From: Schistocephalus solidus
Taxonomy: Eukaryota; Platyhelminthes; Cestoda; Diphyllobothriidea; Diphyllobothriidae
Assembly: GCA_017591395.1 (NCBI GenBank)
Contig: WEDG01003969.1
Coordinates: 17,608-81,607, forward strand
Direction of reading: 5' to 3'
Length of the DNA stretch: 64,000 bases
Within the stretch, counting starts at the first letter, position 1; each line of letters begins with the position of its first letter. Of the stretch, positions 1-12,492 are shown piece after piece. The position numbers were made by a program, and so were the translations under genes. Under the pieces are notes generated by a model. It searched no databases and had not been told where the DNA came from. It saw nothing but the letters and a program-made list of their open reading frames with translations.

Positions 1-1
1 T

Positions 2-1980
2 GAGGATGCTATCGTCTTCGGAAAAAAAACAATATGTCAACATAGCGAAAGTCTACAGGCCGTGTTGGTAGCCTTAAGAGACGCAGGACTTACACTCAAT
101 TCACAAAAATGTCAATTTTTACACGAGAAAGTTAACTACTTGGGGCATGAAGTCAGCGCGGCAGGTATTCAGGTTTGTTCAGACAAAATAGAAGCCCGCC
201 TTTTGACATCCCCTATACTTATGCTCCCAAATACCTCAAATGCCGCCCCACCGTTCGTCCTGGACACTGACGCCAGTGCTTTGGCCATAGGAGGCGTGCT
301 GTCCCAAACAGACGAGAGTGGCCTCGAACGAGCCATTTGCTTTGCTAGTAAAACCCTATCGAAACCTCAACGAAATTATTGCACGTACCGACGGGAACTA
401 TTGGCTATAGTCACTTTTGTTAAGCAGTTCAGACCCTGCCTATTAGGGAAACCGTTCGGATCGTAAGGCACTGCAGTGGCTGCAAAATACCAAGGACGCG
501 GAATGGCAACTCGCCCACTGGCAGGATGTATAAAAAGAATACAATTTTACTTGCATTTATCGCCCTGGTAAGCAATATCTAAACGCTGACGCACTGTCCC
601 GTCGCCCCATAGACTCGACGAACATAGACGAAGAGGTTCGCTCGGTTGACGTTAACGCGGTCTATGCCAGCGAACCAACGAGACATCATTGGGCAGTTCC
701 CCAGAGTACAGACTCTGACACTGATTTTATTTATGATCACCTCTTGCACGGGTGACACCGCTCCACAGACAATGACTTAAAGGGGACCCTCAGAAGAAGC
801 ACGAATGCTCCGCAGCCAATGTGCTCGGCTATATATTGAAAACGACATCCTACTTCTCAAAGATATTGCCACAATTACCGACCGCGTGGTGGTACCAAGA
901 GGCCTCGTTCCTACAGTACTTACGGATCTACCCGACGAGTTGGAGCATGTAGGATAGGCCAAGACTGAAGCGGCTGTCCGCCGACGATTTTGCTTTCTCC
1001 ACCTTTTGTAACACATGCTCCAAATGCGCTTACTTCAAGACACCTGGAAAACAGAGGCGAGCACCGTTACAACCAATGTACACCAGCTTTCCCTTCCAGC
1101 GTGTAGGCCTGGACACTATCGGTCCCCTGCCATTTACAACATCCGGCCATAGGTTCATATTGGTAATGGTGGACTACTTCACGAACTGGGACGAGGCCGT
1201 GCCGCAGCTACGCCAAGATGCCGTCTCAATAACAAACGCAATATTCAACGACTGGATTTGCCGTTTGAATTCCCTCTATCAATCCATTCATACTGCGGAG
1301 CTTACTCTGAGATTAAATTAGTGCAAGAAGTCTGCGACCTGCTAGACATCTATAAGACTCGCACCAACCCTGCGAATCCAGAAGGCAATGGGTTAGTAGA
1401 GCGAACCAACCGTAGGTTGATCCAAATTTTGAGAGCATTTGCGGAAGACCATCACCCCCATGACTTGGATAAACAACTTTCATGTGCCATGATGGCATAC
1501 CGAGTCAATACTCATACATCATCCGGCTACGCACCCTTCTTTATAGAAACGGGTGCCACTTTAGACGCCCCGCTGACTCTCGTTTCCCTTCACCGGGGTC
1601 CAGTGAATATTCACCAGATGGTTACGTGTGGCAACTGCAAAACCTGTTACGTTCAACTCACGACCTCAAACGCAAATATCTTGAAGCAGCCGCTGAAAGG
1701 CAGGAGACGTATTTCGACCAACAAGTGCATGGCACCACTCACCAACAGGGAGACCTAGTTTGGCGTTTCCGACCAGTGCCACCGTTAGGGACGTCGATGA
1801 AGTTCTTTCATCCTTAGGGAAGGGCCGTTCGTAGTCGTTGACACTATACATCCAACCACGTACATCCTACGTGATGCGTCCTTATCAAACGATCTCACCT
1901 TCACCACACATTTCAATAAGTTAAAACCATACAGAGCTCGGCTACCAACACCCACCGCCGAAACTAAACCCATTATTCCC
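2..1980 (+). pseudogene. Ty3/gypsy retrotransposon pol remnant (RT end, RNase H, integrase)
   Basis: Pieces of one gypsy polyprotein can be read in order across several frames. Bases 2-61 hold a decayed YxDD box (EDAIVFG), then the RT thumb (NYLGHEV at about 138-160). At about 200 the frame jumps from CSDKIEA to SPILMLP, so the RT/RNase H connection is deleted. RNase H follows (FVLDTDASALAIGGVLSQ, then NYCTYRRELLAIV), and after a frameshift at about 460 comes the tether GKQYLNADALSRRP. The integrase has the C-x2-C of its zinc finger (about 1007-1030), the first Asp (GLDTIGPLPF), the second (VDYFTNWDEAVP region shows the strand) and the Glu (NGLVERTNRR). The usual HSDxG motif reads HSYCG, so that catalytic Asp is lost. 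The integrase C-terminus (GPFVVVD...YILRDAS, 1828-1890) is in a third frame. Frameshifts, stops, the deletion and the lost Asp make it a dead copy. Family assignment is firm, lineage is not. Confidence 0.9.
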
Positions 1981-2060
1981 TGAAAATTAGTACCGATACC
2001 CGTAGCGGAGGAAATAGTAAAGATGATGAACCCGCATAGCCCTATGGAGAGGGCTCCGTC

Positions 2061-2072
2061 TGGGGAGGAGAG
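2061..2072 (+). other. probable polypurine tract
   Basis: The purine-rich run tggggaggagag sits directly before a TGTGTAAG start and downstream of the gypsy integrase, where the plus-strand primer of an LTR retrotransposon is expected. Position and composition are the only support. Confidence 0.4.
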
Positions 2073-2369
2073 TGTGTAAGAGGGAACAATCTTCTATTTA
2101 AGAATAAGAGACAGAGTGGCGAAAGTTAGAAGCTGAGTGCTGAGTCGACTCTATCTCTCTTCTTTGAGTGCAGCGCTATCGGCAACTACGGGGTAAGGTC
2201 GAGGAAGGATGTTGATGGTAAAGGAAACGAGAAACTAGCGAAACTGGAGGAAGATGTCAGCGCCCCCCGGGAGGGATCCCTCGAGGAGACATCGGTCGTT
2301 TCAGTCAACACGCGATTACACCATTCCTATCCTGGGCCTGCGCCGAAAAGTAGTCACGTTATCCAAACA
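2073..2369 (+). repeat. probable 3' LTR of the gypsy element
   Basis: The stretch begins TGTG after a polypurine run and ends AAACA. It holds a TATA-like ctatttaag near 2093-2101. Its second half (gagtgcagcgct...ggcaact, then cacgcgattaca, then the run to ccaaaca) is clearly similar in order to 7340-7536, which lies elsewhere without a pol gene. I place the right end at the point where that similarity stops. The matching 5' LTR would lie left of the window, so the boundary is inferred. Confidence 0.45.
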
Positions 2370-5300
2370 AGCCAGAGCAGTTCGTGGGGCATTACATAGT
2401 ATTCGTTGCGATTGAGGAAGGGGGTGCACACAGGACGGGTACTTCCTGTCCTATTAGCAAGAGCATATCACCGCGATAACGAAGGGCTGTCGATTTTTTC
2501 GCTCTATGTATATATAGGATATTAAATTTTCGAGATAAGCAGAAAACGGTGACAGCGGGACGTACAGCATTACGCACGATTCCTTTACTTAACTAAATTC
2601 CGGTGCCCACCTCTAATCCGTTCCATGTTGCGTTTCTTTACCCGCCAGTACGTTTTAACCCACTTGTAATCGCAATAGTTTAACGACAAATTTATTAGTA
2701 CGGGACCGAACAACATCGCGCCCCCCTTCCCCATCGATGGGGTGACCGAACGCGAGGGTTTCAGGGTCGGCCGGGTCCTGGGACGATGGTCCGCATATTT
2801 GGTCTGTAGTTTTAAAATAATTATTTATTGGTGTTGGAGATGCACTCACCGTTGGTTTGCGTGGTACTACTTTGTTTTTGTATACACTTGGTTAGGATGT
2901 CCAGCAACCTTCTGAATCACTTGGTTACGACTGACTCGAGGTCAGCAAAGGTAGCCTTGCATTCCATACCACTAACACACGGTATGCTAAACATAATTAT
3001 TAGACATTTCATCACACTCATCCAGAGGATTGAACTAAAAAACGACAGTACGGAAGATATGGTAATAATGGACATGGATTTAATATACAGAGAAATGGGT
3101 GATGCATGAAAAGGGAATAAGTTACAGCAAGGGGACGATCAGTGTGGATGGTAAGGTGACGCCTGTTAAACAATTGCTGTGAGCAGCTGCAACGGGGTAC
3201 CATGGAAAATACCGACGTAGGGGTGGTAGGCGATTTGCGGGAGGGGAGGGCTCGGTTATCATCATCGACACTCGGGTACATCCTCTCCATTCGCAAGAAA
3301 GTAATATCCATCTATTCAAAAAATTATTTTCAGTTCCTGGTCCGTTACGCATTCACTGTCGGCGTGGATTCTCTGCTATAGTAAACCTGTACCAGCCACG
3401 CCTGTTTTCATTATTAACGTAATATTTCGTTGCCGTGCTCACTGTGAAGTAGATGTGGTGAAAACGCGTGGCTCAGACATATTAACGTCCCCCCTGAACC
3501 TGAGCTCTCGTCCCCATCGGAGCAACTGTCATCCACATGAGCAGAGACCTCGTCCTCTGACGAAACCCTCGCATCATCTCCCCTGTCGTTCCGTACCCAG
3601 GGCAACGTCGGCTCTACCTGTGTATGTGGTGAACCTATATAATTAGGTGTTGGATGCCACTGCCGAACCACTGAAGTTACGTGAAGTTCTGTGCACATGG
3701 GCATTGCGTCCGCAAACACCTCATGCTAATCTGAGCAGATGGTGAGGTTGCTTTTGTCGGACCTGCCTTCGGATGCAGCAATACTGTTGGTTGGGGTAAG
3801 CAGTACTGCACCGGTAACGACAATGGGCAGTGGTGAGAAAGCGATCGTACAGAGCACACACTCAATCGCTCATGCAGGTCCAGCTTCAGGAAATGCGATA
3901 TTTTGCTGAGCTAAAGCTGCAGATCAGACTGCTGATTTACAACAGGAGGTCCAGGCGCTAAAGGGTTCCGCCATGTTTGCAAAGACCTTTTTGACCATAT
4001 GGTAACTCTAAAAGACTGGCAGCTTCATAGGTGCACTATTTGACACCATGCTTTTATAGTTATAACTGCATTTATAACTAGTTATAGGTAAATTCGTATA
4101 ATAAGATTGATGTCCCAGCTTTCCTACTTCCCTAATAACATTGGTGGTAGACCGGACCTTCGTCGAACGCAGTTCCGGCGCACTGTTCCCATATGTTCAT
4201 GTACTAACTGCGATAAAGATGTGCCCCTAAACAGGCCACGTGGTACCTGCGCTCTCTCCCATCTCCGGTCTTCTTTACTCTGTCTTGACACCGGGCATTA
4301 ATCGGGGAGGAGAGAGTGCGGTAGATTCAGCGCAAGTATACTATCACGTTAAACTAAATCACGCGCAAGTCACCGTACCTGCACCACCCTGTTGTAGAGC
4401 TAACGGTGGACCTCGTCGAAATCGACGATCGAACTATCGTGTTGCGATGCCTATCTATGATCAGATCGGCAGCAGCTTGATGAGGCATTTAATAAAATCC
4501 ACCATCGGATACATAAACAAGGTCACGAAGCAGCCGGTGGCCGTTAAATTAGGAATTTCGAACAGAATACAATTGACGCTAATAGAGCACCATGAAGGAA
4601 AGTACAGCCAATCCAGCGCTGTCGCGGTATAGCGCTGTGGCAACTTCTCGGAGAACTGAACAAAAACTCACCTGGGCATCGTAACTACGATTACTTACTA
4701 TTTGATTACGCTAAAAATCAACATTACAATTAGGTGTTGTTATTATTAGTAGTAAAAATTGGCAACGTAAATTTCTGCTATTTCATAGTATACAGCCATC
4801 TGTTAGAGGACTACAGCACGTCACCTTATCGGTCAAGGCCCATTTACATAAAAAGTACGCGGGGACGCAATCGCAGACAATTTTTACATAGTTGCATTAC
4901 ATTTCTCGTCCTCTATGCAGGTGCCGTATATTTTCCCCCCAAATTGCACAGTTTTTATGTTCGATTTTCCTAAATACTACCATACGAATGCACACTACTG
5001 TTACCCGTTTTATGCATGATCTACAATGTGGTGGAGGTTAAGAAGCGCGGGCGATGGGGCGAGGCGGTTCTCGAGGGGATAAGGAAGCTGCCATTCGGAT
5101 ATCCGAATGGGTGGTACACACCCCCCTGCTGCTAGTAGTGTCCTCTCCAAGCCCCCCCCCCCTCTCCCCCACGCATAATAAACCCTGCCTCGGGACCTTG
5201 CACGTGAGCTGCCACGACTACCCGGTTATCGTAGCGTTTACGAGCGTGTAGGCAACTCCCATAGATTCATTTCCCGATGCAGGTCATCATTCGCTGAAAA

Positions 5301-5913
5301 TCGACAGCAAACATATCGGCGTACACTGCTGTTGCCCACCGTCCATCTACTCGTGCATCACTTACATAGATGTCAATGGGTATTATCGAGGAAGGCTTCT
5401 ACGTCTTTTGCGAGAGCCCGAAGTACCTTTTGAGGGTAGCCTTCCTAATTAGAAGTGCATTTGGGTCTTCCCGAGGGCTATTTTTTAAGATTCATGTTGT
5501 GGCGGATACAATAGTCGCATACTCCTGAGTATCTCAGTTGCAATGCTCAAACCTGTTCGGGAGAAACGCACATTCTGTATAAAATAAATCTGCATCCATG
5601 ATCAAACGGTGGAGCTGGCGCGAATGATCGAAAGTGTCGGTCTCGAGTTGAATCTACTGAGCGACATCTTGGTGCCTTTGTGGGATGACTCCGGAGTTAG
5701 TGAACACTTGTATCTGGCTTCCTCTTCAAGAAGCTCTATATCCGCATTGTAACAACAGAGGGCGGAAGGGGCCCTGAGGATGCACAAACGTATTCATGTA
5801 ACATACATCGGATATATTCAAACCGAGAAACGACTGACCAGGGTTGTTGGACAAGCCATCACCACCATACAGACAAACAGAATAGAAAGACTCCGATGTA
5901 CTAACGGCAGGAG
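2370..5913. other. intergenic, no gene recognised
   Basis: No conserved protein, RNA gene or repeat copy was recognised on either strand. The longest open frame (4240-4632, +) has no family motif and no coding-like pattern. There is a cytosine-rich run near 5151-5170 and a small TATAACT/AGTTATA inverted repeat near 4058-4086. Confidence 0.5.
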
Positions 5914-7108
5914 AAGCTTAATTTTGGTCCTAAATCTTTCCGTCCAATAGCCTGCTCTTCCGCTTTACTGAAGATTGCTGAACGAGTCGCTCTCGATACA
6001 ATTAAGCCTTTTTCCTCCAATTTCTCCGACCCATTACAATTTGCCTATAAGGCCCAGCGTAGTACCCTAGATGCTGTTGCCCTTGTAGTACATTCGGCTC
6101 TACGAGATTTAGATAAGGGCTGCCGTGCGTACGCATGCGCATTTCTTGACTACTCCTCTGCCTTCAACACCATCCCGTGCCATCTCCTTCTTAATAAAAC
6201 ATCCGCGTCTGGCTCTCCCGGCTGGGTTGTCTCTTGGCTTGAAGATTATTTTACTTCCCGCACTCAATTCGTACAATCCGGTAAGCGGAATTCTACTGTC
6301 CTTCCAAACAACTGCGGTGTTCTTCAAGGTGCCATCTTATCCCCTCACCTCTTCTCCCTTCACACTGATGATTTGAGGTCACCAAATGACTGTCTGTACA
6401 TCAAATATGCCGACGACATGGTTGTTGGTCATCCTCTTAAAAATCAGACACATCTCCAGTGTCTGAAGGATGACCTTCAAATGAACCATGAGAAGTCTCG
6501 TGCAATGTGTTTTTCACCTGCGACCATCCCCTAGTTATCAATTCTCAGCCGTCCTTCCCAACGAGGTATCCTCTTTTCGGTACCTTGGCGTTACTCTGAC
6601 ATCGAATCTTTCATTCTCCCAACATATCGATGCTCTTTTTACAAAAATTTGTAAACTTCTATATTATATTCGCCGTTTACGTTCCTATCACACACCTCAG
6701 GCCCTTATCTGGCGATTTATAGAGGCATGTGTTCTTCCCCGCATCCTTTATTGCTCTCCCGGGATTTTTCCAGCCTTGCTTAAGAAGGATTTTTTGATTT
6801 TAAAACGTATTCTCCGAATGCTCTCTTCTGCTGCTGGTGTTTCTTATACTGTTTTAGTGGATTTGATAACAAAACGGCACTTAACGACAGTCAAACAATT
6901 CGCTGGGCGAATCATTGATGATGAAACCCATCCCCTCCACTCTGAGCTGATTGCTGTGAAGTCTTCCCGTCCGATGCGCCGAGGCTTTCGCCATATAGCC
7001 TGCCGTACAACGGCATACCAGCGCTCCGTTTTGCCATTTCTAGCACGCTACCTTACGTGTGAAGAGACTGAAATAAAAAAGCTCAGACTAGAACTGTCTC
7101 CCCACTAG
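5914..7108 (+). pseudogene. LINE ORF2 reverse-transcriptase remnant (CR1/L2-like)
   Basis: From 5914 one frame reads SFRPIACSS, then AFLDYSSAFNTIP (motif A, with the catalytic Asp), GVLQGAILSPHLF (motif B) and IKYADDMVVGH (motif C, YADD). A one-base shift at about 6528 moves the thumb and C-terminus into the frame 6488-7108 (FRYLGVTLTSNLSFSQHID, then LPRILYCSPGIFP). The tail with RRGFRHIACRTTAYQRSVLPF is typical of the C-terminal region of CR1/L2-group ORF2. The endonuclease and N-terminal RT are missing, so the copy is 5' truncated. An AATAAAG and a (CT)n run at 7217-7245 probably mark its 3' end. Confidence 0.85.
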
Positions 7109-7249
7109 ATGTCCATTTTTGACTCTTTGATTCTTGCATATTATGTTTACTTATTCTATTATCTTAGTGAATGGAGCCATTTATATTTTTGCTGAAAATT
7201 TTGAATGAAACTTCAAAATAAAGCGCATCCCTCTCTCTCTCTCTCAAGA

Positions 7250-7536
7250 TATAGCACAACACGATATATTACAAGAAAGCAAGTTGCGTTACGGCATAGA
7301 ACGATCCGTCTGGGTGGTAGTGACTCCATCAGGATAGAATTACGACCTGTTGGGGAGTGCAGCGCTGTGGGCAACTGCAGTAATGAGCCGTGGAGGTTGC
7401 CGACGCAGAGAAAACAGGTTTTTGGGAGGGATTATCAAAAGTTGTGAGGGAAGGGACACCAGTAATCTTTACCGACACGCGGTTACATGACTCCCGTCCT
7501 GGCTCCTCCAAAAGGTGGTTACAATCCGTCTAAACA
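7250..7536 (+). repeat. solo LTR-like copy related to 2073-2369
   Basis: The block gagtgcagcgctgtgggcaac at about 7354, the cacgcggttaca at 7476-7487 and the end taaaca at 7536 match the probable gypsy LTR in the same order. No pol gene follows. It could be a solo LTR or the left end of a deleted element. Confidence 0.4.
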
Positions 7537-9584
7537 GTCTTGTCGATTCCGTGGTAGTCAAATGACTTCTGGCATGACTCTCGTGCCAGAGGCTGAGAGG
7601 CTTACAATAGCTCCAGGGCAGAATTTTCGAGCAATCGACCTCGATCCCCTTTTCTGACTTTAAAGCAAATACTGAAGTGGCTTGATCGGTAACTGGCTTT
7701 CCGTCCGCTCAATAGACTGGTGTCCGCATGCATAGACGAATTCATAAATACAATCTCGTAATCGAAATGGTTTCCGAAGGACTGAGTAAGCCGCATTTTA
7801 AACCTTTCAGTGCTACGACTCAACCGCCAACTGGTCATTCTAGAACCATGCAATCTTCTCACCGGTAAGCGCTAGAGGTCCATATAAGTTTTCCTCCCAC
7901 GCTGCCTGACGCAACTCAGAGCTGGAGCCATTTTCTTCCGAAAAACACGTACTAATGCTGGTCTAGAAAGTATAAACACACGGTTTTCCCTGAAGTCTGT
8001 GGTATCCAATTCGAGCACATATGTAAACATCGGCACTGGATCTAACGATTCCGGCTCGAACAGGCCAAGTCAAATTCACTTATCGAGTTCACATGACATT
8101 GTGCAGTTTACCCGACTGCTTCTACCGTCAATAATCAGCAGTTTCAAGTTGGCTGGAAAGGAAATATTGATGGCAAATAATGATCGATCATCACGGCTTG
8201 GCCTTTAAATTCGGTTTAATTTCGAGTGGAACGATCTATTCATACGGAACCCCTGTATTGATAATGTAAAAAAGGATATATGTACAAGGATATGACATCA
8301 ACCGTTCATTGCGTTGACGGAAGTTAATCCGTGCGTACTGTCTACAAGTCAACAGTACTTTAAAAAGTATGAACTCGACTTACCACTCGATTGCTCTTCA
8401 ATTTTCTTCTTTTGTCTTTACAAGTAGATGTGAACCTATTTACCGATGGCCATATATTAGTATAAGTTTACGAGCCCCCCAGAGAGAGCGTTGTAGGTTC
8501 TGCCGGAAGTCGGGGCACGGCAGGCCTAAAGATCTCCAAAAAGTTCGTATAGGTGCTCACGTGCTATGTTGTTTCGCAGGGCCCGTTCAAGTAGCTTCTG
8601 AACGTGTACCTGACTTGATTCCGAGGTAACGGCCATGTGGTTTGTGCGTCCTCCGGGGCTCCTGTATAAGTACATTCCACTGCATTTACCATGGCGGAGG
8701 TGAGCTTTTCATCCGCCCTAGATTCCAAGAAAATTGTGTCCCCATGTAATGCTTTGCGACTTTTCTTACGGCCTCCAAAATTACACGGAATTCCTCGTCC
8801 CTAAATCTCTTAATTAAGTGGCCTTGTCTTCCCTCTGATTCCCGACATAAATAGTGTTAACAGTAGCTATACAGTAATGGATAGGTGCAAAGGAATGAGT
8901 GCAGTCACACCACGTTTCCCACGAAAACCAACGAGATGGCAGATTGCACTAGCGACTGTTACTAGGGCGGAATCGGTAGGTTTCAACTCAAATGTCCTAC
9001 CACAGGGTCACACAGCGGAGACTCTTTCACACGGATTCGATGTCCGATTTCTCCCGGTTAGTAAGCTAAAGAAAATACTGCGAAGACTGATATTTCATTC
9101 TGACTTGTGTTCGTAGGTAAGCTAGACATTCTTCCGGGCGGACAGGGCCCACTCGTGGTCGTTGGACCTCCTATTGCTTGCATAAATAAAATGTTTGCCG
9201 AACACAACTACTTTCAATAAGTTTCCGCTTTTGACATGTTAAACATGAGACACATATGACGCGGGACGCCGAGATAATTATACTCACAAAATCTAGGAAA
9301 CGATCATCCAGTCTCCAGGTTCACCTTCAACTCCCTGGATGTTACGGCCCCGCTGGCTTCTTAAATTCTGTCCCAAATCATCGGGTTGAGGCCTGCGCAG
9401 GTTATCACCCGACATGGGCATTACAAATGTTAAGTTGGAAACCTAAGTAACCGACATCCCTCGATGGTTATCGAAAACACGATGACTACCCCGGGGCTGC
9501 CAGCTGTATGGTACCGATACAAGAACAATCGACAATGGCTCGCCGAGGAACAGCGAAGTGTACTCGTTACGGCTGCGATTTAGC
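7537..9584. other. intergenic, no gene recognised
   Basis: Short open frames only, none with a recognisable motif. No repeat copy elsewhere in the window was noticed. Confidence 0.5.
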
Positions 9585-9945
9585 CGGCATCTTTGATGTC
9601 ACGGATTGTGCCTATCCACACGAGACGATCCACGGTAGCAGACCTAGACAGCTCAATCCATTATCTTCGCAAACCACGGAGGCCGAATACCGAAGGTCCA
9701 AGAACCACCTCCATGTCTTGGCGAACCGTGTCGAGTCATGTTTTTGAGCTTCGACGCCTCCAATTGGGTAGTGGGGCCGAATAAAGGGCAGTACCACTAA
9801 GGTCGTGAGGTGGGCGACAAAGAACTTGCCCAAACCACCTCACTCGTCGCTCTTGGATGACTCGGGATAGCTTTGCGATTTTCTTCCAAAGGAGTGCGAA
9901 CTGTCTCATTTGAGACGAAGACGGTGTACTTCACTCTAAGGATGA
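9585..9945 (-). pseudogene. 3' end fragment of an RTE-like LINE ORF2
   Basis: Read on the minus strand, the fragment contains LRVKYTVFVSNETVR and, after frame changes, TWLDTVRQDMEVVLGPSVFG-like sequence, matching the ORF2 C-terminus of the fuller RTE copy at 29070-29458. DNA similarity to the complement of 29330-29460 is also visible (cacggattgtg, gacgatccacgg). It is only the last part of the element and is frame-broken. Confidence 0.65.
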
Positions 9946-9989
9946 TCCTCAAACAATGTTAGTGGTCAAATACCTCCCGTTTTCGCTCA

Positions 9990-10350
9990 ATGGGAAGATC
10001 GACTGCCCATTGGCCAAACTGCTAGCTACCCGGCGCGTCCACAGGTGGAGGATAGTGTACTGACCTTCAGTGGAGGCTAGTTGTGAAATAAGCAGAATTT
10101 CGGCTCTGTCGAATAAGCAACCGCGGAACAGCAACGGCAGTGCTACCAGGGTGCGGCAGGCTGAGGTTCGGCACTCAAAAAGCCGCAAAGTCCGATGACG
10201 GCACTGTGATATTGCGACCGTGAAGCGCCATTAAATAAGCTCTTGAGCCAAAGCGTTATAGAATACAGCGAACAAACAATCCGAGTAGTTGTTAGAGACC
10301 CACCCGTACTAACAATTCCCAAGAGTCCTCATGCAAATATGCCTGATTAC
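9990..10350 (+). repeat. RTE-like LINE 5' leader fragment
   Basis: Bases from ctagctacccggcgcgtcc to ctcatgcaaatatgcc run parallel to 22124-22480, with shared blocks gcgaataagcaa, ctaccagggtg, gatgacggcactgtga and cgccattaaataag. In the 22-kb copy this stretch leads into the start of the RTE endonuclease, so it is the 5' untranslated region of that family. No endonuclease follows here. Confidence 0.6.
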
Positions 10351-10699
10351 AGGACTACGAAAAACAGTGCTGCTCAAGTGGTCTGAAATCCCGACAGAGA
10401 GCAGTATGGAATACCAAATGGGACGTACAAACCTTTAGTAAGTGCAGGTTTACGAGGACCCAGTACGAATATTTATAAAGTCAAGCATTCACCAGGGTCA
10501 CTAGTTCCGAAAATGGAAGTCAGGCGTGAGCACGACTTTTCGTCCCAAACAAGCGATAAGAATGCCGAGACAGGGTAATCAGTCACGTGGGGAGGGAGGG
10601 CACGACCAAGATTTCCAGTGATAGCGAACCAAATGGCTGAGTAATAATCAAGCCAACATTCAACGCGGATGATGAAATATTGGCAGTTAAGGGCTCGAA
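10351..10699. other. intergenic, nothing recognised
   Basis: No gene or repeat recognised. The first few tens of bases may be a worn continuation of the RTE leader. Confidence 0.4.
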
Positions 10700-10830
10700 C
10701 GTGGACTGACAAGCGATCATCGCATTAATTACAACTCCCAGCGGTGATCGCGAGAGCTGCTAATTGCAGTGGTGAACTCGAATGAGAATATCAAACGTTA
10801 GGCCATTAAGCTTCTTGTTCTAGCGGTCAA
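10700..10830 (+). repeat. eroded Penelope-type terminal repeat with hammerhead relic
   Basis: The block atcgcattaattaca...gatcgcgagagctgc matches 13899-13950. It is followed by ...gaactcgaatgagaatatcaaacgttaggccattaag and cttcttgttc, which aligns with the 3' half of the hammerhead and flank at 34340-34395 (minus). The CTGATGA half is no longer readable. Confidence 0.45.
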
Positions 10831-12290
10831 ATCTTTTTATGAACTGCTTCTTGGAACTCGTTTTTTTTGCCTCTTTTAGCAAACTGATTATCAAGTCGCA
10901 ATGCCATAGGTTCGTGAAAGTATGACTCCTTCTGGTTGTTACTAAGGGAGCCAATGTCGTCGACCGGGGAGATAGTAGCATGATTATGTGTTCTACTACA
11001 AATTTCTGTCCCGTAGTACGTCATACCAGACAACCAGAGCCCAGAAAGCGCATTGGTGAACAGATCACTATGAGCAACAGTCCTGACCATAGAACCTAAA
11101 GCTAGTCCATAAATCGACGAATGACGTTCGCGGAATGAGATTAGGCATAGCCGGCCAGCGAAGGAAAAGGTGGAACCTGTTGCTAAGTGTCCACCTCGGG
11201 TTGCTTCTGCCTGGAACCCCCAAGGCAAAAGAGAGAGGCGCGCTTAAGTTTGGCTCCGGTTGCGCCAGACATCTGCGCCCCCTCTGGTATTCTTGACTTG
11301 GTCATGACACCGTTATATGCTCCGTAGACACGGGGTTTCTACAATCATCTGCTGGGTTTTCGGAATGCGTTTTAAGTCGCGGAACCGCGCTCTAACACAG
11401 CTTTGCTTTAGCGCTATCAGATAGCCGCCTTCCGACACAACTTGGCACCAAGCCCACTATCAGGTTTGCACACGAAGATAGCGTCGAGCAGGGCAACTGA
11501 GGGTTAATTTATTATGCCCTTGCAAACGATATGCCGGCTAACAGCTTCCTGGACGCCCGATAGCCTGGCGTTCCCCATTGTAACGCAACGCACCAAAAAG
11601 CAAGTTCGTTGTTGTTGAAAGCGACCATTTTTTCTACCTCCACCCCCGCTTTTAGGACCAACTTTGGTACTAGGTTGGAGGAGACGATCGGTGTGATTTG
11701 CAAGCGCACAGCGCAGGAAGAATCCACTTAGTATTAAAAGCTAGAGGCTGCATGTCCACCACATCGAATATGGTCGACCGCGGACCTTACAGCTTCCAAA
11801 AGCCAGGGCGGGCTGCCATTAGTCTCAAAAAGATGAACTGGCAGCAGACAGGCGACTAGATACTACTTCCATGACTGATATCAATCGATAGCCAGGAGCT
11901 CAGTTAACATCATCCGCTTCACCGGTCAAATGGAGGTTCCAGTAGGGTCCATGCAACGTCAGTACGACTGGAACACTGGGCCAACGCTGAACCAAAAGCA
12001 AACGACAGTTCACAAAGTCGAACAAGTCTTGTCAGGCCAGCTTAAAGACCATTTCTCTGCAGCCCCGGGCGATGTCATAGAACATCGTGCAAACTGAATG
12101 TGTAGTCTTTCTTACACAAAGGCGCTACCGGAAGAGAGATGGGGTTGGGTATTTGAAGCAAAGGCACCCAATCCGATGTGGTAGGACCCCCGAACGGACG
12201 CCTGATTAACCTGGACACTGGTCAGGCGCTCTCCCGCATCTGTCGGCCGGCTACACTTGGGTCGTTGAGGCATTCGACTGCAGACCTCTC
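10831..12290. other. intergenic, no gene recognised
   Basis: The minus-strand open frame at 10827-11228 shows no family motif. A short match (cttgacttggtcatg, near 11293) recurs on the opposite strand near 62740-62760, hinting at a dispersed repeat. Confidence 0.45.
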
Positions 12291-12292
12291 CG

Positions 12293-12440
12293 ATTGGCTA
12301 CATAAAGCCTAAATACAGTCGTTTTATTGGCTTGCTATACTTTAGTGCACTGTAATTTGATTGGTTTACCGATATCTCTAAAGCTAATTGGACATTAGCT
12401 AGTTTTGTTCAGCAAACTGAAAGACTGTTGTCATATAAAA
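12293..12440 (+). promoter_or_regulatory. histone H1 promoter: four inverted CCAAT boxes and TATA
   Basis: ATTGG (CCAAT on the other strand) occurs at 12293-12297, 12326-12330, 12360-12364 and 12387-12391, spaced 33, 34 and 27 bases. A TATAAAA box lies at 12434-12440, about 53 bases before the ATG at 12493. CCAAT boxes upstream of a TATA box are usual for histone H1 genes. The transcription start is expected near 12465. Confidence 0.7.
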
Positions 12441-12492
12441 CATTGCCTCTACCTTCAGACATCAATACGTCTCCACGTTTCGCGCGCTCGTA

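Noticed and set aside
3414..3719. Acidic serine-rich protein on the minus strand
   Set aside because: Low-complexity composition, no start context, no homologous feature; likely chance.
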